From the NCBI GenBank assembly GCA_964392325.1, contig CAYMPJ010000003.1, forward strand, positions 124,001 to 188,000: DNA of 64,000 bases, written 5' to 3'. The notes under the pieces were generated by a model that was given only the letters and a program-made list of their open reading frames with translations, was not told the origin of the DNA and made no database searches. Shown here one piece after another: positions 36,969 through 46,809 of the stretch (position 1 is its first letter; every line of letters starts with the position of its first letter). Source of the stretch: CALLPQ01 sp964392325 (GTDB lineage Bacteria; Pseudomonadota; Alphaproteobacteria; Caulobacterales; Parvularculaceae). The position numbers and the translations under genes were made by a program.

Positions 36969-37736
36969 ATGCCCATCGAAATTTTTCAGTTTCCCTGCCT
37001 GTCAGATAATTATGGATATTTGATACGTGACCTCAAAAGCGGACGGGTGGCGGCGATTGATACACCTGATGTTGCGGCTATTAATCAAGCACTCGAAAAA
37101 AAACAATGGGTGCTGACGGATATTTTTAATACCCATCACCACTTTGACCATGCAGGGGGAAATCTTGCCCTAAAAGATCAATGGAAATGTAGGATCACGG
37201 GGCCAAAAGCGGAAAGCGAGCGCATTCCCGGTATTGATATCGCTGTCGGCGAGGGCGATCTGGTTCGTCTCGGGGACACCGTTGCGATTATTTATGATAC
37301 GCCTGGTCATACAGCGGGTCATATTGTTTATCATTTTAAGGATGATGATACCGCTTTTGTCGGAGATACAATTTTTGCACTTGGTTGTGGCCGTCTTTTC
37401 GAGGGTACACCTGCGCAAATGTGGACCTCCTTATCAAAAATTATGAACTGGCCAGAACAGACAAAACTATATTGTGCTCATGAATACACCCAGAGTAATG
37501 CAAAGTTTGCGTTAAGCGTGGATGGGGAAAACGAGGCCCTCTTGGCGCGAAGTGCAACTATTGATGAATTGCGCTCAAAGGGTATACCTACAGTACCATC
37601 CACCCTGGCATTGGAGCTTGCTACCAATCCTTTTTTGCGCCCTGATGCACCCGGCGTGCGTGCGGGCGTAGGGTTAGAAAGGGCAGATATCGTTGAAGTC
37701 TTTGCAGAGGTGAGGCGGCGCAAAGATAATTTTTAG
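36969..37736 (+). CDS. gloB: Hydroxyacylglutathione hydrolase (glyoxalase II)
   Basis: Hydrolyses S-lactoylglutathione to lactate and glutathione, the second step in methylglyoxal removal. 255 residues, metallo-beta-lactamase fold with THHHFDHAGG, the TPGHTAGHI segment, the FVGDTIFALGCGRLFEGT loop and CAHEYT. All metal ligands are visible. The C-terminal glutathione-binding part ends NPFLRPDAPGV, as expected. Confidence 0.95.
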   Translation: MPIEIFQFPCLSDNYGYLIRDLKSGRVAAIDTPDVAAINQALEKKQWVLTDIFNTHHHFDHAGGNLALKDQWKCRITGPKAESERIPGIDIAVGEGDLVRLGDTVAIIYDTPGHTAGHIVYHFKDDDTAFVGDTIFALGCGRLFEGTPAQMWTSLSKIMNWPEQTKLYCAHEYTQSNAKFALSVDGENEALLARSATIDELRSKGIPTVPSTLALELATNPFLRPDAPGVRAGVGLERADIVEVFAEVRRRKDNF

Positions 37737-37820
37737 GTCAGGCGCAGCTTACATAGAAAAAATTCACAGATTCAAATTCAAAACTATTTACAGTATGAAT
37801 TCTCCAGATTGGTCGTTCTT

Positions 37821-39248
37821 ATGTTTAAAAAAATATGTTCCCTCGTTCTGTTCTTGAGCGCTCTTGGTTATGCCGCCATTTTTTCCTTATCGGCACATGC
37901 TCAACCGGAACCTTATAAATTCAACGACAAACAAATCTCTCTAACCAATACGCTGATTGATCGCGGGTTGGAGGGTAATCAGGCTTATGAAATTCTTGAA
38001 AGCCTAACCACACAAATTGGCCCCAGACTTGCCGGCTCGACTTCAGAGGAAAAAGCCCGTGAATGGGGCGTCAAGAAATTAAAGTCACTTGGCTTTAAAA
38101 ATGTTCGTATAGAACCTTTTGAAATTCCTTATTGGGAGCGCGTTGTGGAAGAGGCGAAAATTACTGCCCCTTTTGCTCAAAAGCTATCAGTGACGGCCTT
38201 GGGAAATTCTGTTGCCACGCCAAAAGATGGAATCACAGCGCAGATTGTGCGTTTTGAAACATTGTCCGATCTGATAGAGGCGCCGCTTACCGGATTTGAA
38301 GACAAAATTATATTTGTCGATGAGGTCATGACACGTACGCAGGACGGTTCCGGATATGGGTGGGCCGTCGCAAAACGTTCAGGTGCAGCCAATGAGGCGG
38401 GAAAGCGCGGAGCCCTCGCAGCAATCATTCGCTCCGTTGGCACGGATCGTGATCGCCGAAACCCTCATACTGGCAATATGCGCTATCAGGACGACGTGAA
38501 GAAAGTACCCATTGCAGCCCTTTCAAACCCGGATGCCGATCAGCTAACCCGCGCCATAAAAATAGCAAAAGAACAAAATGCCGGACCGGTAACCTTGTAT
38601 TTGCGCGTGGAAGTGATGACCACCAAGAGCGTGCAGTCGGGAAATGTGATTGGAGAAATTCCCGGTCAAAGCGATGAAGTGATTGTCGTGGGCGGACATC
38701 TCGATAGCTGGGATCTGGGAACCGGTGCAATTGATGATGGCGCCGGCGTTGCCATTACCATGGCCGCTGCAAAACTGGTTGGCGATTTGCGCGGCAAACC
38801 AAAGCGCACAATTCGGGTGATTTTATGGGGCGCTGAAGAAGTTGGTTTATTGGGTGCTCGCGCTTATGCAAAGGCGCATACGGATGAAATGGAAAAACAT
38901 ATCCTCGCTGCGGAAAGTGATTTTGGTGCCGGGGCTATTTGGCAATTGCAAACGCGCTTTGGTGAAGCGTCTCTTGGTAAAGCGACAACAATGGCCCGCT
39001 ATTTACGCCGCATTGGCGTCGGTCCGGGGCACAACGAAGCGCGCGGGGGGCCAGATGTTGGCCCGCTTCGGGAATTAGGCGTTCCGGTGGTTACTTTATA
39101 CCAAAATGGCTCTGATTATTTTGATTTTCATCACACCAAAGATGATACACTCGATAAGGTTGTGCCAAGTGAGCTTTCTCAGAATGTAGCGGCTTATGCG
39201 GCAATGATTTATATGGCAAGTGAGATGAGCGGAGATTTTCGCGAATAA
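37821..39248 (+). CDS. Secreted M28-family zinc peptidase
   Basis: 475 residues with a signal peptide (hydrophobic about 5-25, AHA-Q cut near 27), a PA-like insert between residues 100 and 230, and an M28 peptidase domain with two-zinc ligands in GGHLDSWDLGTGAIDDGAG and GAEEVGLLGA, and a final FHHTKDD His. Predicted periplasmic or secreted aminopeptidase/carboxypeptidase. No pro-region is evident. It stands alone. Confidence 0.92.
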   Translation: MFKKICSLVLFLSALGYAAIFSLSAHAQPEPYKFNDKQISLTNTLIDRGLEGNQAYEILESLTTQIGPRLAGSTSEEKAREWGVKKLKSLGFKNVRIEPFEIPYWERVVEEAKITAPFAQKLSVTALGNSVATPKDGITAQIVRFETLSDLIEAPLTGFEDKIIFVDEVMTRTQDGSGYGWAVAKRSGAANEAGKRGALAAIIRSVGTDRDRRNPHTGNMRYQDDVKKVPIAALSNPDADQLTRAIKIAKEQNAGPVTLYLRVEVMTTKSVQSGNVIGEIPGQSDEVIVVGGHLDSWDLGTGAIDDGAGVAITMAAAKLVGDLRGKPKRTIRVILWGAEEVGLLGARAYAKAHTDEMEKHILAAESDFGAGAIWQLQTRFGEASLGKATTMARYLRRIGVGPGHNEARGGPDVGPLRELGVPVVTLYQNGSDYFDFHHTKDDTLDKVVPSELSQNVAAYAAMIYMASEMSGDFRE

Positions 39249-39347
39249 GCGCTGGGTCGGCCATATAGCGGAGAATATTTGTTTACTGTTTCGGGTTTTT
39301 CATCATGGTGTGTCATTGATAAATAGTAACTATGAAAGAAGGTTGCG

Positions 39348-40583
39348 ATGATTTCTTCAGTTCATTTTCCCGCGCGCGTTTCTATCGCCGGAGCATTATT
39401 GTTTCTTGCAACTTCTTGCGCGGCTATCGGCATAGATGATGCGCAAACGACCTTGCCGCAAGCGGTGGAGGGTGTTCGCGAACAGGCGCAAATTTCTGAG
39501 AATAGGGGTCTTGAAAATAGCCCTGAAGCTGCTGACGGGATCATACGCGCAATACCAATGCCGTCAAAGGCTTTGGATTATTCGAAACCACTTAACCGGA
39601 TTGTATTTGCCTCCTGCGCGCAACAAAATAATGATCAATCATTATGGGATCGCCTTGCTAGTGAACAAGCTGATTTAACACTCTATATCGGGGATAATGT
39701 TTATGGCGATGTTCGCAGTAACGACCCCGCGCTTCCGGAATTGAAAACGGCCTATATGCGCCTCGCACAGAGCGAGCCTTTTGCAAGGCTTCGTGCAAGT
39801 GCGCCAATGCTAACCGTTTGGGATGATCATGATTACGGCCTAAATGATGCCGGCGTTAATTATCCTTATAAAGAGGATAGTCAAAAACTTTTTAATTATG
39901 TCTGGGATGTTCCCGCTAACAGTCCGCGCCGTTCGCGTCCGGGGATTTATGAAAGCTGGATAATCGGTGAGGAAGGGCGGCGCGTGCAGATTATTATGTT
40001 AGATACACGCTATTTTCGCTCGGACTTGATGGCCACTGATGAACGCGGTGCAAAAGGCAAGGAGCGTTATGTGCCTGATAGTGACCCTTCAAAAACAATG
40101 TTAGGCAGCGCGCAATGGGCGTGGCTTGCATCTGAGCTCGAAAAACCGGCAGATTTGCGTATTCTGGTTTCTTCTATCCAAGTCATTGCGGAAGGCCATG
40201 GGTGGGAAGCGTGGCGTACACTGCCCAATGAGCGCGCGCGTTTATATCAGACCATCGAAGCTTCTGGTGCAGAACATCTTATAATGTTGTCAGGGGATCG
40301 CCATTCTGCTGCTTTCTATGAGCGCGATGACGTGATCGATTATCCATTGTTTGAAGTGACCTCAAGTTCGATCAATTTGCCGGCTTCCGTTTGGCGAGCA
40401 GAAAGTAACGAGACTCATATTGAGCCCGGTCCCTATCGTCGTGGTGCTATGATTTATGAAGCTAATTACGGCCTCCTCGATATTGATTGGGAGGCTCAAA
40501 GCTTGAATGTAAGTGTAAAGGGCGAAGATGGGTCCGCTTATCTGGAGCGTAAGATCGATTTTTCTGCTTTGGTTTCCCCCTAA
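39348..40583 (+). CDS. PhoD-like metallophosphatase, lipoprotein
   Basis: 411 residues. Signal peptide with a lipobox-like ATSC (Cys about residue 24), a linker, then a PhoD-like phosphoesterase domain: FASCAQQNNDQ, YIGDNVYGDV, WDDHDYGLNDAG and LSGDRHSAAF supply the metal ligands. Members act as phosphodiesterases or phosphatases on extracytoplasmic substrates. The domain is shorter than in B. subtilis PhoD and lacks its N-terminal Ig-like domain. Convergent with the PduO gene. Confidence 0.88.
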   Translation: MISSVHFPARVSIAGALLFLATSCAAIGIDDAQTTLPQAVEGVREQAQISENRGLENSPEAADGIIRAIPMPSKALDYSKPLNRIVFASCAQQNNDQSLWDRLASEQADLTLYIGDNVYGDVRSNDPALPELKTAYMRLAQSEPFARLRASAPMLTVWDDHDYGLNDAGVNYPYKEDSQKLFNYVWDVPANSPRRSRPGIYESWIIGEEGRRVQIIMLDTRYFRSDLMATDERGAKGKERYVPDSDPSKTMLGSAQWAWLASELEKPADLRILVSSIQVIAEGHGWEAWRTLPNERARLYQTIEASGAEHLIMLSGDRHSAAFYERDDVIDYPLFEVTSSSINLPASVWRAESNETHIEPGPYRRGAMIYEANYGLLDIDWEAQSLNVSVKGEDGSAYLERKIDFSALVSP

Positions 40584-40606
40584 GCGTAACCGATCATTTG
40601 CAAATT

Positions 40607-41173
40607 TTATTCGCCATTATTTTGCGCGGATTTATGTTTTTGCCAATATGTTTCCGGAATCCCAAGGCGTGCAGCTTCAAAGCGGGCGGCGATAAATAAA
40701 ACATCCGAGAGACGATTTAGATAGGCAAGACCATTGCCTTCAATGTCACTCTCTTGCATGGCGTTTATCAATGTTCGTTCGGCTCGGCGGGTTACGGCCC
40801 GTGCGAGATGTAACCAGGAGATAAGCGCAGACCCACCGGGCAAAATGAATTCCTTTAAGGGGGGTAAGTTTTCGTTGAGTGTTTGGGCCGCTTCATCAAG
40901 ACGGGTTAGATGCGCGGGCGTTAGAACGGGGGCACCGGGAAAACATAGGGCGCCGCCAAGATCAAATAGATCATGCTGTACGCCCTCTAACAGGTCTCGT
41001 AAAACTTCGCCCGGACTATGAGAGAGCACAACGCCGATCCAGCTATTAACCTCATCAACATCGCCAAGCAGGGCAATGCGCGGATCAGCCTTTGTAATAC
41101 GGCTTCCGTCACCGAGCGATGTCTCGCCCTTATCTCCGCCGCGTGTGGTAATTTTTGTTAACCGGTCTGCCAA
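40607..41173 (-). CDS. Cob(I)alamin adenosyltransferase, PduO type
   Basis: Transfers adenosine from ATP to cob(I)alamin to form coenzyme B12. 188 residues, with the N-terminal TTRGGDKGETSLGDG ATP loop, FILPGG and ARAVTRRAER segments and the YLNRLSDVLF helix, all conserved. The gene is isolated from other cobalamin genes, so it probably serves B12 salvage or a B12-dependent mutase. No B12 riboswitch was recognised upstream. Confidence 0.93.
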   Translation of the reverse strand: MADRLTKITTRGGDKGETSLGDGSRITKADPRIALLGDVDEVNSWIGVVLSHSPGEVLRDLLEGVQHDLFDLGGALCFPGAPVLTPAHLTRLDEAAQTLNENLPPLKEFILPGGSALISWLHLARAVTRRAERTLINAMQESDIEGNGLAYLNRLSDVLFIAARFEAARLGIPETYWQKHKSAQNNGE

Positions 41174-41228
41174 AGAGCCTCCATTAAGGAATGCGTTCGA
41201 AATTTTTTAAGTTGTGGTTTATCCGGCT

Positions 41229-43109
41229 TCACGCCTGTTTTTTTATTAACCGTGCTTTGGAAAAATCCAAGCTGACAATATTTCCGGAATTTGCATCATT
41301 TCCGGAGGCATTTTCTGGCCGGGAGAATGAAATTTTTCCTTGGTGAGTATGCATTATTTTTGCAGCCAATAAAAGGCCGAGCCCGTCGCTTTGCAGGGGA
41401 ATTGTTCCAAAATCAAAGGTAGGCTTTTGCAGCAATGACGCCACCTCTTCTTGAATTTTAAGATTTATTACCGGTGCCTGATCTTTTACACTGATATGAA
41501 TGCCGCTCGCATCAAGGAATGTAATAAGGGTAATGGTGCCGCCGGGTTTGCATCGGTCAATCGCATTATGAATGATTTCATAGAGGGCTTTGCCAATTAG
41601 TTTTGGTTCTCCAAAAATTTCTAGGCCGCAAAAATTAGGATAGACAAGATTTATGGATTTCTCTTCCGCTTTGGTCTCGAGCGAATGAATGGTGTTCAGA
41701 GCAATACCATCAAGATTTAGAACAAGGTGGGTGTTGGTATCGGCTTGGGTGTGCGTGCCAAGAAGAAAGGGAATATTTTCTGCAATGCGTTTTATGGTGT
41801 TTGCTCTTTGTAAAACCTGATCGTGTTCAAGCGCATTCGAAGATTCCAAAATATCAACCGCTGCTTGTGTAACAAGCTTGCCGACTTGTATGATTAAATT
41901 TTCTTGTGCTTTTGCTTCCTTTTCGGCCGTAACCTTGTCAATTTTTGCAGATGAAAGTGTGTCGGAAAGGTCTTTGGTCCGTAATTGGATTTTTTTCTCT
42001 AGGATCGACTGATAATTTTTTTTCTTCTCGCGCGATGTTACGGACTGGGTGATATCAATAGCGCCGCCGCGAAAGCCAAGAAACTCATTTTTTGAAGAAA
42101 ATAAAGGCTTACCAAAAAGAGCAAAAGTTATTTGCTCAGGTTCTAATTTTCCTTTGTGCATATGTTTTGGAAAACTGATTTCCAATTTCTCAAATGGCAT
42201 TTTAGTGGCCAGCGCTTCCTGAATTTTTTCCCGATCCTGGTTTTTCAATTCTGGAATGATGATGCCCTTAGATAAACCGCTCTGGGGCAATCCATTATGG
42301 GTTTTCATCTTTGGCTTTAGCCCGGTAACTGACTCAAAATTATCGGTGATAAATGTAAGGCGGTGATCTCGATCAGTTTCCCAACTCCAATTGTTCGAGT
42401 GATCGATAAAATCTTTTAGACGGGCATTTAGGGTTTCGTTTTGGAGGTTTTTCTCAACCAGATCTCGCTGGGTATTATGTCGCCATGCTTGAAGGAGTTT
42501 GTGAGCGCCAATGATTGAGGCGCCTATAGATACCGTTTGTAGACTTAAACCCAAATACGAAAAATTTCCGCTACTAATTAATAACCCCGTAAGCGGAAGA
42601 AATAAAAACCCTAAACTGATCAACAAACTGGAAATGGTTGCATTTGATCTGGCGTTCAAGCTGGCTCCCAGAGCTACTAACCATAGCAATAACGGCGCAA
42701 GCACCTCATCACTCCCCAGATGGAATAAAATAGCTGCGCCGATGCCGGCAAGAATTGGAAAGGCAAGATTTGGCAAATCAACAAATGTGAAAGGAACAGA
42801 TGTTTGGCTGGGTTTTTGAACGCCTCTTTTCGGGTCCAGCATGACGACTATACCCGTTGCGGTAAAACTGATTGCAAGTATCCACAAAATGCTTGTACCC
42901 GCTAAGCCAACATGTTTTACAGTGGACAATAAGGTGATCATGGTTGCCAGACCTGAAAACAAGCAAGCAATTGCCAGCATATTAACGGGTTTGCGTTCTA
43001 TTTCGGGATATTGGTTAATGTCGACATCAAGATTGTGATCATGGATTCGGATTTGGTCTTCCGATGGATTTTTCGGGATTGCCGAAACAGGGTTTTGCAT
43101 ATCATTCAT
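41229..43109 (-). CDS. Membrane histidine-kinase-like protein lacking the H-box histidine
   Basis: 626 residues. Polar N-terminus, about six hydrophobic segments between residues 40 and 200, a short coiled coil, a PAS domain (about 235-370; WSWETDRDHRLTFITDNFES), a second coiled coil and an ATPase-like domain with an N-box (EIIHNAIDRC) and a G2-like SDGLGLLLAAKIM. Where a HisKA phospho-acceptor is expected, alignment gives VGKLVTQAAVDIL with Lys411 in the His position, and the G1 box is degenerate (VKDQAPVIN). This looks like a pseudo-kinase or an unusual signalling protein. The ATG at 43109 has AGGGA upstream. No response regulator is adjacent. Confidence 0.75.
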   Translation of the reverse strand: MNDMQNPVSAIPKNPSEDQIRIHDHNLDVDINQYPEIERKPVNMLAIACLFSGLATMITLLSTVKHVGLAGTSILWILAISFTATGIVVMLDPKRGVQKPSQTSVPFTFVDLPNLAFPILAGIGAAILFHLGSDEVLAPLLLWLVALGASLNARSNATISSLLISLGFLFLPLTGLLISSGNFSYLGLSLQTVSIGASIIGAHKLLQAWRHNTQRDLVEKNLQNETLNARLKDFIDHSNNWSWETDRDHRLTFITDNFESVTGLKPKMKTHNGLPQSGLSKGIIIPELKNQDREKIQEALATKMPFEKLEISFPKHMHKGKLEPEQITFALFGKPLFSSKNEFLGFRGGAIDITQSVTSREKKKNYQSILEKKIQLRTKDLSDTLSSAKIDKVTAEKEAKAQENLIIQVGKLVTQAAVDILESSNALEHDQVLQRANTIKRIAENIPFLLGTHTQADTNTHLVLNLDGIALNTIHSLETKAEEKSINLVYPNFCGLEIFGEPKLIGKALYEIIHNAIDRCKPGGTITLITFLDASGIHISVKDQAPVINLKIQEEVASLLQKPTFDFGTIPLQSDGLGLLLAAKIMHTHQGKISFSRPENASGNDANSGNIVSLDFSKARLIKKQA

Positions 43110-43339
43110 CACATTTTCCCTAGACCCAAACTTATATTCGCGGGTTTTGATCTCGCTTGGAGGTTATGTCTTAAAGCTCCCACCTTTGCCCTGTTGATTA
43201 ACCATTTTGAGGATGCTTTATCACTCGCTTTATGGCGTGGGGCGTTCTTGATTAGACATATGTGCAAAATTCCTACCAATTCTGAATTATTAACCCAGAT
43301 TAGGCAAGTGCAGGTAAGTTGAGGCTAGGAACGCCAAAC

Positions 43340-43370
43340 TCAAAGCGTTCCCGAAATGGGATCGCTTTGA
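43340..43370. repeat. Imperfect hairpin in the gap before the POT gene end
   Basis: TCAAAGCG (43340-43347) pairs with CGCTTTGA (43363-43370), with inner TCCC/GGGA pairing across a T-T mismatch. It overlaps a second possible stem GGAACGC/GCGTTCC (43328-43334 and 43345-43351), so the two exclude each other. There is no T-run on either side. It lies 34 bases past the POT stop codon on the minus strand. Confidence 0.5.
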
Positions 43371-43403
43371 ATTTCAGCAAGGTTCAGAAAAATACTGGCC
43401 GAC

Positions 43404-44939
43404 TTAGTCGCGCAAGGTGTCTAGGTGCATTAGCCGGTTGATCAGGGGTGATATCACGATCAGGGCGACGCCAACAATAATTGCAAGCCAGCCATAACGT
43501 GTATAGATTTCCAGAACATCCGCCCCCTCTGCCGCTGTCGCTTGCGCGATTAGGGAGGCTGCAAAATTACCTGCAGCGGAGGCGAGGAACCAGGTTCCCA
43601 TAATCAAACCCACCATACTGGGGACGGCAAGCCTTGTCATGGCTGATAGCCCTACCGGGGACAGGCATAACTCGCCTGTGGTGTGAAGGAGATAAATCAG
43701 GAAAATAAAGATAACAGGTGTCAGATTTCCAACGCCCGCCGTGTTTGCGCCCCATACGAGAACCAGATAGCCAAGGCCTAGCTGAATAATGCCGAGACCG
43801 AATTTTTGCGGAGCCGATGGGTCCTTGTCCCGTTTGGCAAGATAGGCCCATAGGCCAGCAAAAACCGGCCCTAGGAAAATAATGTAGAGTGCATTTAGGG
43901 ATTGGAACACCGAAGCCGGGACTTCTTGCCCAAAAGCGACGCGATTGACTTCATTGTCTGTGTATACATTAAGAGAGGATCCGGCTTGCTCAAACAGGGC
44001 CCAGAATAAAATTTGCATAATAATCAAAAACAATGCAGCGAAGATGCGATCACGTGCATGGGCATCAAGAGTAAATACTGATCGGTACAATATGTATCCG
44101 ACAGTAATTAAACCAAAAAATCCAAGGAGAAGACCAACAGTCTCTTGATCGCGCACCATCCACCAAACAATAATTGTTGTGACAAAGGTGCCGATATAAA
44201 TCAGCCATTGCGCTGATAACCCAGCAAAGCGTGGCTTGGTTAAGGCTTCCTCGCTTGGTGCTTCGCCTGCGCCATTGAGTAGGGGCTTACCCCATATGAA
44301 GACGATAAGTCCTGCCAACATGCCGATGCCAGCGAGACCAAAACCATATTTCCAACCATATGTCTCCCCGAGAAAGCCTGCCCATGTGGCGCCTAAAAAT
44401 GCACCGGAGTTAATGCCGACATAGAAATAGGTGAAGGCTGAGTCCCGGCGTTTATCGGTTTTAGGATAAAGCTCTCCGACGATTGCAGAGATATTGGCTT
44501 TTAAAAAGCCTACGCCCATAATGATAAAAGCAAGTGCAAGGTAGAAAATATTCAGGATCATTGCATCAGCTTGAGCGCCCGGTAAGACGGGTTCCCCTTC
44601 TACGGCCATTAATCCGTGTCCTATCACCAGTAAGATAGCGCCAATAAGTACTGCGCGTCGTTGGCCTAGATAACGATCAGCTATAACCCCGCCGATGACC
44701 GGCGTGATATAAACGAGGGTTGTATACGCCCCATAAATTCCATAGGCAGCATTTTGTTCGAATAAAAAATGTTTGGTGAGATAAAAGACAAGAAGGCCGC
44801 GCATACCATAAAAAGAAAAACGCTCCCACATCTCTGCAAAAAATAGAATGTAGAGGCCTTTAGGCTGAGTACGCATCAGATATAATGCGCGGACCATGCC
44901 GAGCAGTCCGATAGCCGTTAGAATTAAAATTAGCGTCAT
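43404..44939 (-). CDS. POT/PTR-family proton-coupled peptide transporter
   Basis: Inner-membrane MFS carrier for di- and tripeptides. 511 residues with about 12-14 hydrophobic segments and the POT signature at the N-terminus (EMWERFSFYGMRGLLVFYLT). The PTR2 pattern continues with the ADRYLGQRRAV loop and FTYFYVGINSGAF (helix 4-5). The substrate class is safe; the precise specificity is not. The start ATG at 44939 is preceded by AAGGACG. Confidence 0.92.
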   Translation of the reverse strand: MTLILILTAIGLLGMVRALYLMRTQPKGLYILFFAEMWERFSFYGMRGLLVFYLTKHFLFEQNAAYGIYGAYTTLVYITPVIGGVIADRYLGQRRAVLIGAILLVIGHGLMAVEGEPVLPGAQADAMILNIFYLALAFIIMGVGFLKANISAIVGELYPKTDKRRDSAFTYFYVGINSGAFLGATWAGFLGETYGWKYGFGLAGIGMLAGLIVFIWGKPLLNGAGEAPSEEALTKPRFAGLSAQWLIYIGTFVTTIIVWWMVRDQETVGLLLGFFGLITVGYILYRSVFTLDAHARDRIFAALFLIIMQILFWALFEQAGSSLNVYTDNEVNRVAFGQEVPASVFQSLNALYIIFLGPVFAGLWAYLAKRDKDPSAPQKFGLGIIQLGLGYLVLVWGANTAGVGNLTPVIFIFLIYLLHTTGELCLSPVGLSAMTRLAVPSMVGLIMGTWFLASAAGNFAASLIAQATAAEGADVLEIYTRYGWLAIIVGVALIVISPLINRLMHLDTLRD

Positions 44940-45158
44940 TGATAAACGTCCTTATCTGCCTAATATTTTATATTGAGCCTTTGCGCGCATTCGTAAAATG
45001 TCACGCATAAATTGCTGCAATAGTGGGTATGAAGTGGGTGGATTTTGCAACCCCCTTCAGATTAACTTATAATTTAATCTGGAATTTTATAGAAAATCCA
45101 GTGATTTATCATATTTTCGTAGATCAAGCGATTTTCGCTCGGTTTTTTTGGTGAAAGA

Positions 45159-45611
45159 GTGGCAATCGCCGTTGAATTTGAAATTAATGGACAATTGGTC
45201 CAAGACACGCGCCCTGTTGGGGAAATGGATTTATGTAGTGTCTTGCTGATGCGGGAACGGCGCTTTCCATGGCTAATTTTAGTGCCGCGTATTGCAAGAA
45301 TATCTGAAATTTTTGAACTTGCCCGCGGGGAGCGCGCGCTCATGATGGAAGAAATCGCGCAAGTTAGTGAAGCTCTGGAAGGTGTGACAGGTTGCGACAA
45401 GATCAATGTTGCCGCTCTTGGCAATCAAGTTAGCCAACTTCATATTCATATTATTGCCCGCTCGAAAAGCGACCCAGCTTGGCCTAACCCGGTTTGGGGG
45501 GCTCAAGGGGGCGGCGGGGAAAGTCTTGATTATGACAAGGCCAAAGCAGAAGAATTTATCCACGAAGTTGCGCGGGCTCTTTCGATACAGCCCCGGATAA
45601 ATGTCGTCTAA
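45159..45611 (+). CDS. HIT-domain protein
   Basis: 150 residues of the histidine triad fold. The triad motif reads QLHIHIIAR, so the third His is replaced by Ile, as I recall in the alphaproteobacterial relatives ending PAWPNPVWG; the central nucleophilic His is present. Members hydrolyse or transfer nucleotides; the substrate is unknown. The GTG at 45159 is used because homologues carry about 20 residues before the LCSVLLMRERRFPWLILVPR segment; an ATG at 45225 would remove them. Confidence 0.85.
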   Translation: MAIAVEFEINGQLVQDTRPVGEMDLCSVLLMRERRFPWLILVPRIARISEIFELARGERALMMEEIAQVSEALEGVTGCDKINVAALGNQVSQLHIHIIARSKSDPAWPNPVWGAQGGGGESLDYDKAKAEEFIHEVARALSIQPRINVV

Positions 45612-45640
45612 CGGGCTGAAAAAACAGCGCTGCTATGGAA

Positions 45641-46729
45641 TTAACGCCAAACGAGTTTGTATGCCTCTCGCGTAACGGGCGTATCAAAAGTCAGATCGAT
45701 AAAACTGGCGGCGCCTATCTCGGTCAAGAGGGCTTTGGCAGCAGTCTGTTCTGTTTCGTTCAACGCGGTCAGAGGCTCAAATGCACGTTGTGCCATCCAC
45801 TGGGAATAAGGCAGCATAATACGTTGGCCGGTTTCTCCGGCAACGGTAAAGGGGTGCATTCCGATTACCCGCGGAATGGGCTTGTCCGGATTTTGCTCTT
45901 TAAAGGCGCCGAGCTTTTCGAACAGGTCCAATAGGCACGGGCCTTGTTCGCTCATCATGTGCTTTAGAACGGGCATCAAGGTTGGGGGAATACTATCATC
46001 TTCCACATAATCGTCTCCGGCAATGAACGGTGCTGCAATCATGCGCTCCACCCAGCGTGCAACATTTGGCGCTTCTTTTTTCATTAATGCGCCGGAGGCA
46101 GGATCGCGGTAAAGATGGGCATAGAGGGGGCCGATTAAGCCGAAATCACCAGCGCAGGGTTTGCCCCCGAGGATAAAATTATGGGTACCGAAATGTGCAT
46201 CCATTTCATGGAGTAATGAGACGTAAGAGCGCTCTATAGCGTCTGCCATTGCAGGGGATGCACCGAGCAGGGGAACCGATCCTTCAAACATGCCAGCTGC
46301 TTTTTCGCCCGCTTTATATTGTTCTTCCGGCGTGCCCTCAGCGAGGGCAAGCTTGCCAAATTCTGCAAGAGCAAAATCCCGGTTATGGGCCCAGCGATAA
46401 TGCATCGCTGGTATGACGAGCCATTCATCTCCGTATAATTCCATCAAGCTGGAGACAAGTCTTTGTTTTGCACCACTGGGCGTTGCAGATGGTGTTGAGG
46501 TCTGCGTTTCAAAAAAATCGATCAGTTCTGTGGTGTCTTGAATAAGAGTGTCGTCCGGAAAAACCATCACCGGGATCATAGGATATCCAACCCGGGGCAT
46601 AATGATTGTCTTATAGATTTCAGGCGTCGCGAGGCGTTCCTCAAAATCGATTTTCTTGAAATTGAGAAAGGATCGTGCTTTCCCTGTAAAATAGGAAAGC
46701 TTGCCGCCGTAGAGAATTGGTTTGTCCAT
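45641..46729 (-). CDS. Long glutathione S-transferase-family protein
   Basis: 362 residues. The N-terminal 80 form a thioredoxin-like GST domain (ILYGGKLSYFTGKARSFLNF, then IPVMVFPDDTLIQDT), followed by a helical GST C-domain (KPCAGDFGLIGPLYAHLYRD) and an extra 130 residues. The length is well above the 200-220 of ordinary GSTs; similar long proteins exist without known function. Convergent with the HIT gene, and probably monocistronic. Confidence 0.85.
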   Translation of the reverse strand: MDKPILYGGKLSYFTGKARSFLNFKKIDFEERLATPEIYKTIIMPRVGYPMIPVMVFPDDTLIQDTTELIDFFETQTSTPSATPSGAKQRLVSSLMELYGDEWLVIPAMHYRWAHNRDFALAEFGKLALAEGTPEEQYKAGEKAAGMFEGSVPLLGASPAMADAIERSYVSLLHEMDAHFGTHNFILGGKPCAGDFGLIGPLYAHLYRDPASGALMKKEAPNVARWVERMIAAPFIAGDDYVEDDSIPPTLMPVLKHMMSEQGPCLLDLFEKLGAFKEQNPDKPIPRVIGMHPFTVAGETGQRIMLPYSQWMAQRAFEPLTALNETEQTAAKALLTEIGAASFIDLTFDTPVTREAYKLVWR

Positions 46730-46809
46730 CGTAAATGCCTTGACCTGTTGTGGTACACCCAGCGCTAGTCTTAACGATAGATGTTGCCAGAGGGAAGCGC
46801 GCTATGCAC

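Noticed and set aside
40500..41230. B12 riboswitch near the PduO gene
   Set aside because: No B12-box-like conserved sequence could be found upstream of 41173.
43198..43205. TTAACCAT, a CtrA half-site
   Set aside because: No second TTAA at the required 7-base spacing; a single 8-mer is expected by chance in a window of this length.
45074..45424. 116-codon minus-strand frame
   Set aside because: Antisense to the HIT gene, which has a recognisable domain; composition is not protein-like.
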